Below, in pieces: positions 42,026 through 49,495 of a DNA stretch of 64,000 nt. The translations under genes and the position numbers were made by a program. The notes below the pieces were generated by a model that saw nothing but the letters and a program-made list of their open reading frames with translations, had not been told where the DNA came from and did no database searches. Source of the DNA: Caulobacter sp. CCUG 60055 (GTDB lineage: Bacteria > Pseudomonadota > Alphaproteobacteria > Caulobacterales > Caulobacteraceae); assembly GCF_022750545.1 (NCBI RefSeq), contig NZ_PUIC01000016.1:167530-231529 (forward strand), written 5' to 3'. The stretch's first letter is position 1; the number at the start of each line of letters is the position of its first letter.

Positions 42026-42468
42026 CGAACCACGAACCTGTCACCATCGTCATGATCGAGGATGACGAAGGCCACGCGCGCCTGATCGAGAAGAACATCC
42101 GCCGCGCCGGCATCATGAACGACCTGAGGCACTTCCTCGACGGCTCCTCGGCGCTCGAATACCTGTTCGAGGGCGACGAGAACGGCCGCCTGCGCGGACC
42201 GGCCCTGGTCCTGCTCGACCTCAACCTGCCGGACATGAGCGGCACGGAAATCCTGGCCAAGATCAAGGCCGAGCCGGACCTGAAGCGGACGCCGGTTGTG
42301 GTCCTGACCACCACCGACGACAAGACCGAGATCCAGCGCTGCTACGACCTGGGCTGCAACGTCTACATCACCAAGCCGGTGGACTACGAGGCGTTCTCGC
42401 GCGCCATCCTCCAGCTCGGCCTGTTCCTGTCGGTCATCCAGGTGCCCGACAACGGAAGCCACGTGTGA
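42022..42468 (+). CDS. Rcp1-like single-domain response regulator
   Basis: 148 residues, TTG start overlapping the kinase stop. Receiver motifs: IVMIEDDEGHARLIEKN, LVLLDLNLPDMSGTEIL with phosphoacceptor Asp, VVLTTTDD and VYITKPVDYEAF. The insert-containing loop (FEGDENGRLRGP) is typical of receivers paired with phytochrome-type kinases. It overlaps the next gene by 4 bp. Confidence 0.92.
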   Translation: MTNHEPVTIVMIEDDEGHARLIEKNIRRAGIMNDLRHFLDGSSALEYLFEGDENGRLRGPALVLLDLNLPDMSGTEILAKIKAEPDLKRTPVVVLTTTDDKTEIQRCYDLGCNVYITKPVDYEAFSRAILQLGLFLSVIQVPDNGSHV

Positions 42469-43499
42469 CGCAACCGTTTCCGCGTATCCTTTATATCGAC
42501 GACGACGAGGGGCTGCGGCGGCTGGTCAAGCGCGCGCTGGACCGGCGCGGCTATCTGGTCGAACTGGCGGCGGGCGGCGACGAAGGGGTGGAGCGGGCCT
42601 CGCGGGAGAGCTTCGACCTCATCGCGGTCGACCACTACATGCCCGGCCTCGACGGCCTGACCACGCTGGCGCGCCTCAACGCCCTGCCGACGCCGCCGCC
42701 GGTGGTCTATGTCAGCGGCTCCGAAGAGACCCCTGTGGCCGTGGCCGCCCTCAAGGCGGGCGCCGCCGACTATGTCGTCAAGACCGTCGGCGACGAGTTC
42801 TTCGACCTGCTCGACAGCACCTTCCAACAGGCCCTGGAGCAGATGCGCCTGCGCCGCGAGAAGGAAGCCGTCGAGCAGACCCTGCGCGACACCATCGAGC
42901 GCCAGGCCATGCTGCTGCGCGAGGTCAACCACCGCGTCGCCAACAGCCTGCAGCTGGTGTCCTCGTTCGTGTCGCTGCAAGCCTCCCAGGGCGGCGACGA
43001 GACCCGGCACGCGCTCAAAAGCATCCAGAACCGCGTTTCGGCGATCATGCAGGTGCACCGGCGGCTCTATACGTCCGACGACGTGCTCAGCGTCGACGTC
43101 CATGAGTATCTCGAGGCGCTCATCGACGAGCTCGGCGCCACCTGCGCCACCGGCAAGGGCCAGCGTCCGCTACGCCTGACCGCCGCGCCGGTGCGCCTGC
43201 CGACCGACAAGGTGGTGTCGCTGGGCATGATCGTGGCCGAGCTGGTCACCAACGCCTGCAAGTACGCCTACCCCCCCGACGACGACGGCGAGGTCCGTGT
43301 CGCGCTGCGGGTGCTGTCCGGCGGCCGGGCCGCGCTGGAAGTCGAGGACGACGGTCCCGGCATGGATTTCTTCGCCGAGGCCCAGGGCACCGGCCTCGGG
43401 CGGCGGGTCATCGCGGCCATGGCCAAGAGCCTACGCGGCGAACTGATCGCGGACCCGGCCCATTCCGGGGCCCGCATCCGTCTGGAATTCCCCATCTGA
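42465..43499 (+). CDS. Receiver-HisKA_2 histidine kinase (phospho-acceptor kinase)
   Basis: 344 residues from a GTG overlapping the previous stop. Residues 1-120 are a receiver (ILYIDDDEGLRRLV, LIAVDHYMPGLDG, DYVVKTVGDEF), followed by a coiled-coil and a HisKA_2 core with LLREVNHRVANSLQLVSSFVSLQA (phospho-His), ELVTNACKYAYP and DDGPGMDF. It would be controlled by phosphorylation of its own receiver. With the upstream kinase and receiver it makes a three-component operon. The output is not encoded nearby. Confidence 0.92.
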   Translation: MTQPFPRILYIDDDEGLRRLVKRALDRRGYLVELAAGGDEGVERASRESFDLIAVDHYMPGLDGLTTLARLNALPTPPPVVYVSGSEETPVAVAALKAGAADYVVKTVGDEFFDLLDSTFQQALEQMRLRREKEAVEQTLRDTIERQAMLLREVNHRVANSLQLVSSFVSLQASQGGDETRHALKSIQNRVSAIMQVHRRLYTSDDVLSVDVHEYLEALIDELGATCATGKGQRPLRLTAAPVRLPTDKVVSLGMIVAELVTNACKYAYPPDDDGEVRVALRVLSGGRAALEVEDDGPGMDFFAEAQGTGLGRRVIAAMAKSLRGELIADPAHSGARIRLEFPI

Positions 43500-43554
43500 A
43501 CTGAGCGCGGCGCGAAGCCGATCTCGGCGGGCGCCTCATGGGCCCACCGAGATG

Positions 43555-43571
43555 TCGTATTTTAAATACGA
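43555..43571. promoter_or_regulatory. Repressor operator OA of the three-gene accessory operon (perfect)
   Basis: TCGTATTTTAAATACGA, perfect TCGTAT-N5-ATACGA as at 34.7 kb. It lies just upstream of the -35 at 43578. Confidence 0.85.
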
Positions 43572-43577
43572 TTTCGA

Positions 43578-43606
43578 TTGACCGGAAATCGTATCTTTTT
43601 TACGAT
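43578..43606 (+). promoter_or_regulatory. Promoter of the three-gene accessory operon
   Basis: TTGACC at 43578-43583, 17 bases, TACGAT at 43601-43606. Operator OB covers the spacer and -10. Geometry is identical to the repressor-divergent promoter at 34752-34724, including the shared TTTCG before the -35. Confidence 0.7.
43589..43605. promoter_or_regulatory. Repressor operator OB (one mismatch)
   Basis: TCGTATCTTTTTTACGA has a single mismatch in the right arm. Its centre is 34 bp from that of OA, exactly the O2-O1 distance. Confidence 0.75.
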
Positions 43607-43630
43607 TTTGAGGTGCCCAAGGAGTCCCCC

Positions 43631-44095
43631 TTGCCCTCCCCTCATGATTTCACCGAAGCCGCCGTGGCGAACGCCTTCGCCGCGGCGGGACGCCCGCCGC
43701 CGCCCGATCGGCGCCTTCGACGCCTCGCGGCGGCCCTGTCCTACAGCTCGGACGCCGATACGGCGCTTGGGCTGGCGCGGCACGACGGGGCGCACGACCT
43801 CGTCAACGACCTAATCCTCTGGCAGGCGGCCCAGGCCGAGCGCGCCGATCCGCTGCGGCAGGCCGCGCGGCAATTGATAGAGGCCGAGGAGCGTGACCGG
43901 TGGGCGCGGTCGGCCGATCAGGAAGCCGACGCGCTCGAACGGGCGGCGGCCCGGACCGCGACGGTCTGGGACACGGGCCGCGCGCGGACGATCCGGCTGC
44001 AAGCCCAGCTTCAGCGGGCCTGCGCCGGCTCCCGCCGCGATGAGGCCGCGGCCCTGCGTCGGTCGGCCGCCGAACTGGCCGCGACGGCGGGCTGA
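43631..44095 (+). CDS. Phage-like accessory protein of unknown function (operon gene 1)
   Basis: 154 residues from the TTG at 43631, which is 6 bases after AAGGAG; the longer open frame runs through the operators. Protein starts MPSPHDFTEAAVANAFAAAG, then LRRLAAALSYSSDADTALGLA, followed by Ala/Arg/Glu-rich helices (ADPLRQAARQLIEAEERDRW). It looks all-helical and probably coiled-coil. I recognise no family. It is the first gene under operators OA/OB. Confidence 0.7.
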   Translation: MPSPHDFTEAAVANAFAAAGRPPPPDRRLRRLAAALSYSSDADTALGLARHDGAHDLVNDLILWQAAQAERADPLRQAARQLIEAEERDRWARSADQEADALERAAARTATVWDTGRARTIRLQAQLQRACAGSRRDEAAALRRSAAELAATAG

Positions 44096-44100
44096 GCCTC

Positions 44101-44352
44101 ATGCGCCACGCCCAATACGCCCCGGTCGAATATCGCTGCGACGGCGGCGACATCGTCGAGCACGCCTATGGACGCGCCCGCCGCCTGACGGCGATCGAGG
44201 CGCGCCGACTTTGCGTCCGTCATCGGGCGCAGGCCCTGGCCTTCGAGCGGGTCGAGCCCGCCTTCGCCGCGCATTGCCGACGCCGGTTCATCGCACTTCA
44301 CACCGCCCTGTCCGACCTGAGGGCCGAGGCAGCCGCCCAGGAGGCCGCATGA
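44101..44352 (+). CDS. Small phage-like accessory protein (operon gene 2)
   Basis: 83 residues from the ATG at 44101, 5 bases after the previous stop. MRHAQYAPVEYRCDGGDIVEHAYGR resembles a short beta segment, then helices rich in Arg and Ala with two Cys and two His (LCVRHRAQALAFE, AHCRRRF). No family recognised. It overlaps gene 3 by ATGA. Confidence 0.65.
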   Translation: MRHAQYAPVEYRCDGGDIVEHAYGRARRLTAIEARRLCVRHRAQALAFERVEPAFAAHCRRRFIALHTALSDLRAEAAAQEAA

Positions 44353-44750
44353 AGATCTCCCCCGAAGATCGCCGCGCCATCGACGAGGCCCTGGCCGCCG
44401 GCCGCGTGACCTATGCGCCGCCCGGCTATGCGGCGGGCCTGACCGTGATCGAGGCCATCACCGGCGTCATCGCCCCGCCCGACCACGACCCCGCCTTCAC
44501 AGGCGCGGCGGCGCGGCAGGCGACAGGCAAGGCCGACGCGCCGCGTCGACGATCGACGGCGAGCAGCCGCGCGGGCCGCCCCCCCGGCGAGATCACCGTG
44601 GCGCTGCTGGCCATGGAGGTCGGGCAGAGCCTGGTGTTCGCCAGCGAAAGGGCGCCCGAGCACATCAAGACCGCGACCCGGCGGCGGCCTGAGCGGCGCT
44701 GGACCCGGACCCGGACGCCGGCGGGCTACCGCATCCAGCGAACCGCCTAG
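44349..44750 (+). CDS. Phage-like accessory protein (operon gene 3), basic C-terminus
   Basis: 133 residues. The N-terminal third (MKISPEDRRAIDEALAAGRVTYAPPGYAAG) is followed by a disordered Arg/Ser/Pro linker and a compact C-terminal segment (GEITVALLAMEVGQSLVFASE, RRRPERRWTRTRTPAGYRIQRT) whose pattern of A-M-E-V-G-x-S and final T-R-x-x-x-G-Y-R-I resembles small phage proteins, possibly nucleic-acid binding. It is coupled to gene 2 by a 4-bp overlap. Unidentified. Confidence 0.65.
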   Translation: MKISPEDRRAIDEALAAGRVTYAPPGYAAGLTVIEAITGVIAPPDHDPAFTGAAARQATGKADAPRRRSTASSRAGRPPGEITVALLAMEVGQSLVFASERAPEHIKTATRRRPERRWTRTRTPAGYRIQRTA

Positions 44751-44761
44751 GCCGGAAACGC

Positions 44762-44790
44762 AAAACGCCCGATCCGGAGGATCGGGCGTC
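44762..44790. terminator. Bidirectional intrinsic terminator
   Basis: Arms ACGCCCGATCC and GGATCGGGCGT form a perfect 11-bp stem with a 3-base loop. On the minus strand TTTTGCGTTT follows, ending the small membrane protein gene at 44821-44928; on the plus strand a weaker T-run (CCACGTTTT) follows the accessory operon. Confidence 0.8.
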
Positions 44791-44820
44791 CACGTTTTCG
44801 GGCGCTGAGGCGCCGGTCGA

Positions 44821-44928
44821 TCAGATCGACGGGGAGACGAACCCGATGGCCGCCAGCGGCAGGCCCAGCAGAAGCAGCGCCGTCACAGCGGCGCCAAGAC
44901 GTTCGGTCCACACAGTGTAGTTCGACAT
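44821..44928 (-). CDS. 35-residue membrane miniprotein
   Basis: MSNYTVWTERLGAAVTALL is followed by LLGLPLAAIGFVSPSI. It is one hydrophobic helix with a short polar N-terminus. The ATG is preceded by AAAGGAACGACC, a strong ribosome site, and the stop is followed by the terminator at 44790-44762. The start signal, helix and terminator together support a real gene. Function unknown. Confidence 0.7.
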   Translation of the reverse strand: MSNYTVWTERLGAAVTALLLLGLPLAAIGFVSPSI

Positions 44929-45057
44929 TGGTCGTTCCTTTGCTCTTGGCCGAGACCCGGAGGACCTTGCTCAGGATTCCGCAAAACGCGACCGCGTCTT
45001 GCCCCGTTCTCGACAGGTTGGTGAAATAGTCATTCACCCATTCCAGTTCAAATGAAT

Positions 45058-45074
45058 TTGCTGCAATGCAGCAA
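45058..45074. promoter_or_regulatory. Perfect 17-bp palindrome upstream of the RhtA-like exporter gene
   Basis: TTGCTGCA-A-TGCAGCAA, 109 bases before the exporter start at 45183. Size and symmetry suit a LysR, Lrp or similar dimer site. The regulator is not known. Confidence 0.55.
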
Positions 45075-45182
45075 AGCAAGGCCTCGCTATGGCTTTCGCG
45101 CCACAGCCGCGCCGACCACCTCGCCGCTGTTTCCGGCTGGACCTGACCGCGCTATGCGGAGAACTCGCCCGATCGGAATCCC

Positions 45183-46076
45183 ATGTCGCATACCCCCGCC
45201 AAGTCCTCGCTCAACCTGCTTCCCACGGCGTCGCTGCTGACGGCCATCGTGTCGGTCCAGGTTGGCGCGTCGCTGGCCAAGGGCCTCTTTCCCGCCGTCG
45301 GCGCCCAGGGCGTCACGGCGTTGCGGGTGACCCTGGCCGCCCTGGTCCTGGCCCTGGTCTGGCGGCCCTGGCGGGGCGGCCCCCTGTCGAAGCGCGACCT
45401 GCGCAACATCGCGCTCTACGGCGCGGCGCTCGGGCTGATGAACCTGTTGTTCTATGTCGCGCTGACCCGCATCCCCCTCGGCGTCGCCGTGGCCCTGGAG
45501 TTCACCGGCCCGCTCGCCCTGGCGGTCAGCGCGTCGCGGCGGCCGCTGGACTTCGTCTGGATTGTCCTGGCGATCGCGGGGCTGGCGCTGCTGTTGCCGT
45601 TCGGCGCCGCCAGCGACGGCATGGACATGGTCGGAGCCGCCTTCGCCGTCGGCGCGGGGGTCTGCTGGGCGCTCTACATCCTGTTCGGCCAGAAGGCCGG
45701 CGACGCCGTGCATGGCGGCCGGGCCGCCGCGCTCGGCATGGTGGTGGCCACCGCGATCGTCCTGCCGTTCGGCGTGGCCGAGGCGGGCGCGAAGCTGCTC
45801 GACCCAAGCCTGCTGCCCATGGCCCTGGGCGTGGCCGTACTGTCCAGCGCCCTGCCGTTCTCGTTGGAGATGGTCGCCCTGACCAGGATGCCCACCCGGG
45901 TCTTCGGCGTGATGCTCAGCCTCGACCCCGCCGTGGCGGCGCTGGTCGGCCTGGCGGTCCTGGGCGAGCGCCTGAGCCTGCTGCAGTGGGCGGCCGTCGG
46001 CCTGATCGTCGCGGCCTCTGCCGGCAGCGCCGCCACCGCGCAGAAGCGGGCGCCGGCGCCCGACACCCTGGCCTGA
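45183..46076 (+). CDS. EamA-family exporter, RhtA-like
   Basis: 297 residues with ten helices in two EamA halves. Blocks such as LNLLPTASLLTAIVSVQVGASLAKGLFP, LFYVALTRIPLGVAVALEFTGPLALA and LPFSLEMVALTRMPTRVFGVMLSLDPAVAALVG are characteristic of RhtA-type threonine/homoserine exporters. It is an inner-membrane protein. Substrate assignment follows family resemblance only. Confidence 0.88.
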   Translation: MSHTPAKSSLNLLPTASLLTAIVSVQVGASLAKGLFPAVGAQGVTALRVTLAALVLALVWRPWRGGPLSKRDLRNIALYGAALGLMNLLFYVALTRIPLGVAVALEFTGPLALAVSASRRPLDFVWIVLAIAGLALLLPFGAASDGMDMVGAAFAVGAGVCWALYILFGQKAGDAVHGGRAAALGMVVATAIVLPFGVAEAGAKLLDPSLLPMALGVAVLSSALPFSLEMVALTRMPTRVFGVMLSLDPAVAALVGLAVLGERLSLLQWAAVGLIVAASAGSAATAQKRAPAPDTLA

Positions 46077-46118
46077 GCGGGCCCGGCGTCCATCCTGGGA
46101 CGCCGGACCTCGCCGGGC

Positions 46119-47531
46119 CTACTTGGCGTTGGCGTAGATCTTGACCACCTCGTAGAGGAAGTCGCGCCCTTCATGGAGCGAGCGCACGCGGATACGCTCA
46201 TTGAGCCCGTGGACGCCGTTGCCGTCCGGATCGCCGAACATGCCCGACAGGCCGTAAGTCGGAATGCCCGCGGCGTTCAGATAGCGCCCGTCGGTGGCCC
46301 CCGTGGACATCGTCGGGATCAGCGGCACGCCCGGCCACAGCTTGGCCGACACGGTCTCCACCGGCCCGAGGATCTGCTTGGTCAGGGCCGGCGCCGGCGG
46401 CGTCGGGCTCTGCGGCTCGACCACCGAGACGCTGATCTTGGGATCGTCGACCACCTTGGCCAGGGTCTGGCGCACGTCTTCGACCGGGACGCCGGGGAAG
46501 ATGCGGCAGTTGACGTTCGCCCGCGCCCGTTGCGGCAGGGCGTTGGGGGCGTGACCGCCGTCGAGCATGGTCGCCACGCAGGTGGTCCGCAGCATCGAAT
46601 GCCAGCTGGCGTCCTTGGACACGATGGCCTCGGCCTTGGCGTCCTGGGGGTTGGCGACCAGCGCCTTCATCGCAGCGCCGGTCTCGCCGCCTTCGAGATC
46701 GGCCATCCGCGTGAAGTAAAGCTTGGTGGCGTCGTTGAACTGAACCGGGAAGTCGAAGTCGCGCAGCCGCGCCAGGCCGTCGGCGAGGTGATAGATGGCG
46801 TTGTCCTTCACCGGCCGCGAACTGTGGCCGCCGGGGTTGGTCGTCTCCAGGGTGAAGTCCTGATAGACCTTCTCGCCGGCCTGGACGCCGAGCGCCACGC
46901 GGTTCCCGTTGGCGTCCAGACGGCCGCCGGCGCCCTCGTTCAGCGCGAACTCGGCGTCGATCAGGCCGCGTTCCTTCTGGACCAGATAGTCGGCGCCGTT
47001 GAAGGCCTTGGTGGTCTCCTCGCCGCAGGTCAGGGCCAGCTTGATCGAGCGCTTGGGCTTGAAGCCTTCCTTGCGGTAGCGGATCAGGCTGTCGGTGAAC
47101 ACCGAGGCCATAGCCTTGTCGTCGCTGGCCCCACGCCCGTAGAAATAGCCGTTCTCCTCGACCAGCTTGAACGGGTCGCGCCGCCAGTCCTCGCGCTTGG
47201 CCTCGACCACGTCGATGTGGGCGAGCAGCAGGATCGCCTTGGCCTTGGGATCGGTCCCATGCAGCACGGCGACGAGGCCGCCCTCCTTGGGGTGGCTCGG
47301 CTCGACGAACACCTTGACGTCGGCTTCGGGATAGCCGGCCGCCTTCAGGCGATCGGCCATCTTGGTCGCGGCGGCGGTGCAATCGCCTTGGGAATAGGTG
47401 GTGTTGGTCTCCACCAGCTCGCGATAGAGGTCGCGGAAGGCCGCCTGATCGGCGCGCACCGTCTGGGCCGGCTGGGCCGACGCGCTCGACGTCATCATCA
47501 AGGCCGCGCCCGCGGCCAACAACTTCTTCAT
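46119..47531 (-). CDS. M20-family metallopeptidase, exported
   Basis: 470 residues from the ATG at 47531, with a signal peptide (MKKLLAAGAALMMTSSASA). M20 motifs: ILLLAHIDVVEAKREDW with metal His and Asp, FYGRGASDDKAMASVF with bridging Asp, LALTCGEETTKAFNG with the general-base Glu, and a C-terminal His in GNGVHGLNERI. A dimerisation domain occupies about 205-320. It is a periplasmic dipeptidase or carboxypeptidase. It converges on the RhtA-like gene across a hairpin at 46086-46110. Confidence 0.92.
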   Translation of the reverse strand: MKKLLAAGAALMMTSSASAQPAQTVRADQAAFRDLYRELVETNTTYSQGDCTAAATKMADRLKAAGYPEADVKVFVEPSHPKEGGLVAVLHGTDPKAKAILLLAHIDVVEAKREDWRRDPFKLVEENGYFYGRGASDDKAMASVFTDSLIRYRKEGFKPKRSIKLALTCGEETTKAFNGADYLVQKERGLIDAEFALNEGAGGRLDANGNRVALGVQAGEKVYQDFTLETTNPGGHSSRPVKDNAIYHLADGLARLRDFDFPVQFNDATKLYFTRMADLEGGETGAAMKALVANPQDAKAEAIVSKDASWHSMLRTTCVATMLDGGHAPNALPQRARANVNCRIFPGVPVEDVRQTLAKVVDDPKISVSVVEPQSPTPPAPALTKQILGPVETVSAKLWPGVPLIPTMSTGATDGRYLNAAGIPTYGLSGMFGDPDGNGVHGLNERIRVRSLHEGRDFLYEVVKIYANAK

Positions 47532-47618
47532 GGGTTTCGTCCCCTCTCCAGACCGGCCATTAGGGGGACCAAGCCGACCGCGTGGCAAGCGGGCCGCCAG
47601 CCTTGGCCCGACCATTTT

Positions 47619-48317
47619 TCAGGCGGGCCAGCCGATCCAGCGGTCCTCGGCGTAGTCGAAATAGCGGTCCACCCGCTCGCCGTTCCAACGGTACTGCAGA
47701 TGCCGCTCCTGCACCGGCGGCTGGACCGCCGTCGGCTTGAAGGCGCCGACGCACCATCCGCCGGCCAGGCGCACGCTGGGATAGACGACGCCCGCCGCGC
47801 CCTGCTGGCGCAGCCGCGCGCCGTAGGCCTGGGACGCGCCATAGGCGTCAGGGTCGAGCACCGCCGTCCGCTCGGCCTCGGGCAGGGCCGCGACATCCTC
47901 GAAGTCGTGGTCGATCGCCCCGACCAGGACGCGCATGTCCTCGGCGCGTGGCGGGTCGCCGGCGTCGCGGGCGAACGCCTCGAAATGATGGATGGTCTCG
48001 GCCAGGGCGGTCCTGAGGTCGGCCGCCGCGTAATAGACCCCGAAGCGGCCGTCGCCGAAGCGCGACCCCTTCGGATTGACGTGGGTGAAGCTCGACATCA
48101 CGTAGCTGGCGCCGGGCCCGAAGATGCGGTCTTCCGGCGGCACCAGCGCGATCACCCCAGTCTCGTCGCGGACGCGCGGATTGGTCAGGGCCTCCAGGGC
48201 GATCAACGCCTCCCACACCGAAGGGTCGGCCGAGACGCGCTCGAACAGGTCGATCGGCGGATAGCGCGAAGCGATGATGCGGCGGGCGCCCCGCCAACGC
48301 ACGCGACGCGTCGTCAT
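47619..48317 (-). CDS. RES-domain toxin
   Basis: 232 residues. RES motifs: WRGARRIIASRYPP near the N-terminus (first Arg), GSRFGDGRFGVYYAAADLRTALAE with the second Arg and Tyr, and a Glu in LAETIHHFE, with the later Ser-containing VVYPSVRLAGG. RES toxins degrade NAD+ and arrest growth. The gene lies 10 bases downstream of the Xre/ParS-type antitoxin gene, as in the MbcTA/ParST family. Confidence 0.9.
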   Translation of the reverse strand: MTTRRVRWRGARRIIASRYPPIDLFERVSADPSVWEALIALEALTNPRVRDETGVIALVPPEDRIFGPGASYVMSSFTHVNPKGSRFGDGRFGVYYAAADLRTALAETIHHFEAFARDAGDPPRAEDMRVLVGAIDHDFEDVAALPEAERTAVLDPDAYGASQAYGARLRQQGAAGVVYPSVRLAGGWCVGAFKPTAVQPPVQERHLQYRWNGERVDRYFDYAEDRWIGWPA

Positions 48318-48327
48318 GGCGCCGACC

Positions 48328-48738
48328 TCAGCTCCAGGGCGCGCGCGCGGCGTCGAGATAGGCCCGCACCGCGGCCAGATCGGTGACGTCGCCCGCCGTC
48401 ATGCGGCCCAGCGGCGTCTGGCCGCCGAAGAAGCGGTTGGGCCGCCTGATCCAGCCGTCCGCCAGGCCAGCGTCGGCGTAGGCGATCTGAAGCGCCTTGA
48501 AGATGCCGGCCACATAGCCGATGCGGCGCAGGGTGTCCGCCGGGGCCCGAGCGTTGTCGCCCCGCCGCCAGGCGAAGAAGGTGCTCTGCGACGGCGCGCC
48601 GAGGATGACGCGGGCCTCGTCGTTGCCGACGCCCCAGAGGTCCATGATGCCGAAGAACCCCTGCAACGCCGCCCTCACGCCGTTCCCATCGAGGACGGCG
48701 GCCTGGATTTCATCGGATTTGCGGGCTGCGGCAGACAT
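48328..48738 (-). CDS. Xre/MbcA/ParS-type antitoxin
   Basis: 136 residues. An Xre-like HTH N-terminus (VLDGNGVRAALQGFFGIMDLWGVGNDEARVILG, then STFFAWRRGD) is followed by the MbcA/ParS C-terminal domain (RIGYVAGIFKALQIAYA, GWIRRPNRFFGGQTPLGRMTAGDVTDLAAVRAYLDA), where the PN..F.G..PL...  pattern is typical. It should block the RES toxin and autorepress the operon. Confidence 0.9.
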   Translation of the reverse strand: MSAAARKSDEIQAAVLDGNGVRAALQGFFGIMDLWGVGNDEARVILGAPSQSTFFAWRRGDNARAPADTLRRIGYVAGIFKALQIAYADAGLADGWIRRPNRFFGGQTPLGRMTAGDVTDLAAVRAYLDAARAPWS

Positions 48739-48805
48739 GCGAGATTCCGTTCTCGCACAATATAGCGCGCCGACTACAAATTCACAATGAGGTCGGCGAG
48801 AAGCC

Positions 48806-48946
48806 TCAGCCTGCGTACATCGCCGTGAACCAGGCCAGACCGGCCACGATCGCCGCGACCGCGATCAAGGACGCGATCAGGCAGCTGCTATCGACCACAT
48901 GATCCGGCGCGGTTCTACGCCCGTCATGGAACCCTTGTACCGACAT
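48806..48946 (-). CDS. 46-residue membrane miniprotein
   Basis: The ATG at 48946 has CGGAGGACGG upstream. The peptide begins MSVQGFHDGRRTAPDHVVD and ends with one hydrophobic helix (SCLIASLIAVAAIVAGLAWF) and TAMYAG. It lies upstream of the antitoxin gene on the same strand. Support is the ribosome site and the helix. Function unknown. Confidence 0.6.
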   Translation of the reverse strand: MSVQGFHDGRRTAPDHVVDSSCLIASLIAVAAIVAGLAWFTAMYAG

Positions 48947-49182
48947 GCCGTCCTCCGGCTTCGATCGCCTGCGACAATAACACCGAAATAGTCCCGCCGG
49001 TTTCCAATTCTTTGGCCGGCGCGCAGGTAAATTCCCATGACGCGGCTAATACGGCGTTGACGCAGGGGTGCGGCGCGGCGCCGCACCTGACCGGCGCGAA
49101 TTCTCCGACAGATTGCGCGAGGCGGATTTACACTCCTGGGCGGGCGCGAACATCCTCGCGCAACCTTGTCGGGAGGAGCGCG

Positions 49183-49491
49183 ATGGCCTGCAGCGTCTGC
49201 GACGCGACCACCAACCAAATCCGCCTGAATTGCGGAAATGGGATGCATTATCTGTGCCTGGCCTGCAACACGACGATCTACAACACCCGCCAGCGGGACG
49301 GCGAAGGCCGCGACGTTCCGGGAACGCACACCACCCGGTGCCCTCTGTGCAGGGCCAATTCCGTAGGCCCGACCCCGCTCGTCCCCCGCCAGATCCTGTT
49401 GCAGCAAAGGGCGGTGGTCATCGACCAGTACGTTCCGCCGCCGCCGCCGCCGCGCGGCCTCTATGACGGCCTGCCGCCGCCCCGGAACTGA
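49183..49491 (+). CDS. Small RING-finger-like Cys/His protein with proline-rich tail
   Basis: 102 residues from the ATG at 49183, preceded by GGGAGGAG. Ligand order is C3-x2-C6-x10-C17-x4-H22-x2-C25-x2-C28-x24-C53-x2-C56, a C3HC4 RING pattern apart from one extra residue before the His. The surrounding residues (MHYLCLACN and CPLCRAN) are RING-like too. The C-terminal 45 residues are basic then Pro-rich (VPPPPPPRGLYDG). RING domains are mostly eukaryotic E3 ligases; in bacteria they are rare. Nothing nearby encodes ubiquitin, E1 or E2. It may be just a zinc-binding structural protein. Confidence 0.75.
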   Translation: MACSVCDATTNQIRLNCGNGMHYLCLACNTTIYNTRQRDGEGRDVPGTHTTRCPLCRANSVGPTPLVPRQILLQQRAVVIDQYVPPPPPPRGLYDGLPPPRN

Positions 49492-49495
49492 CGGA

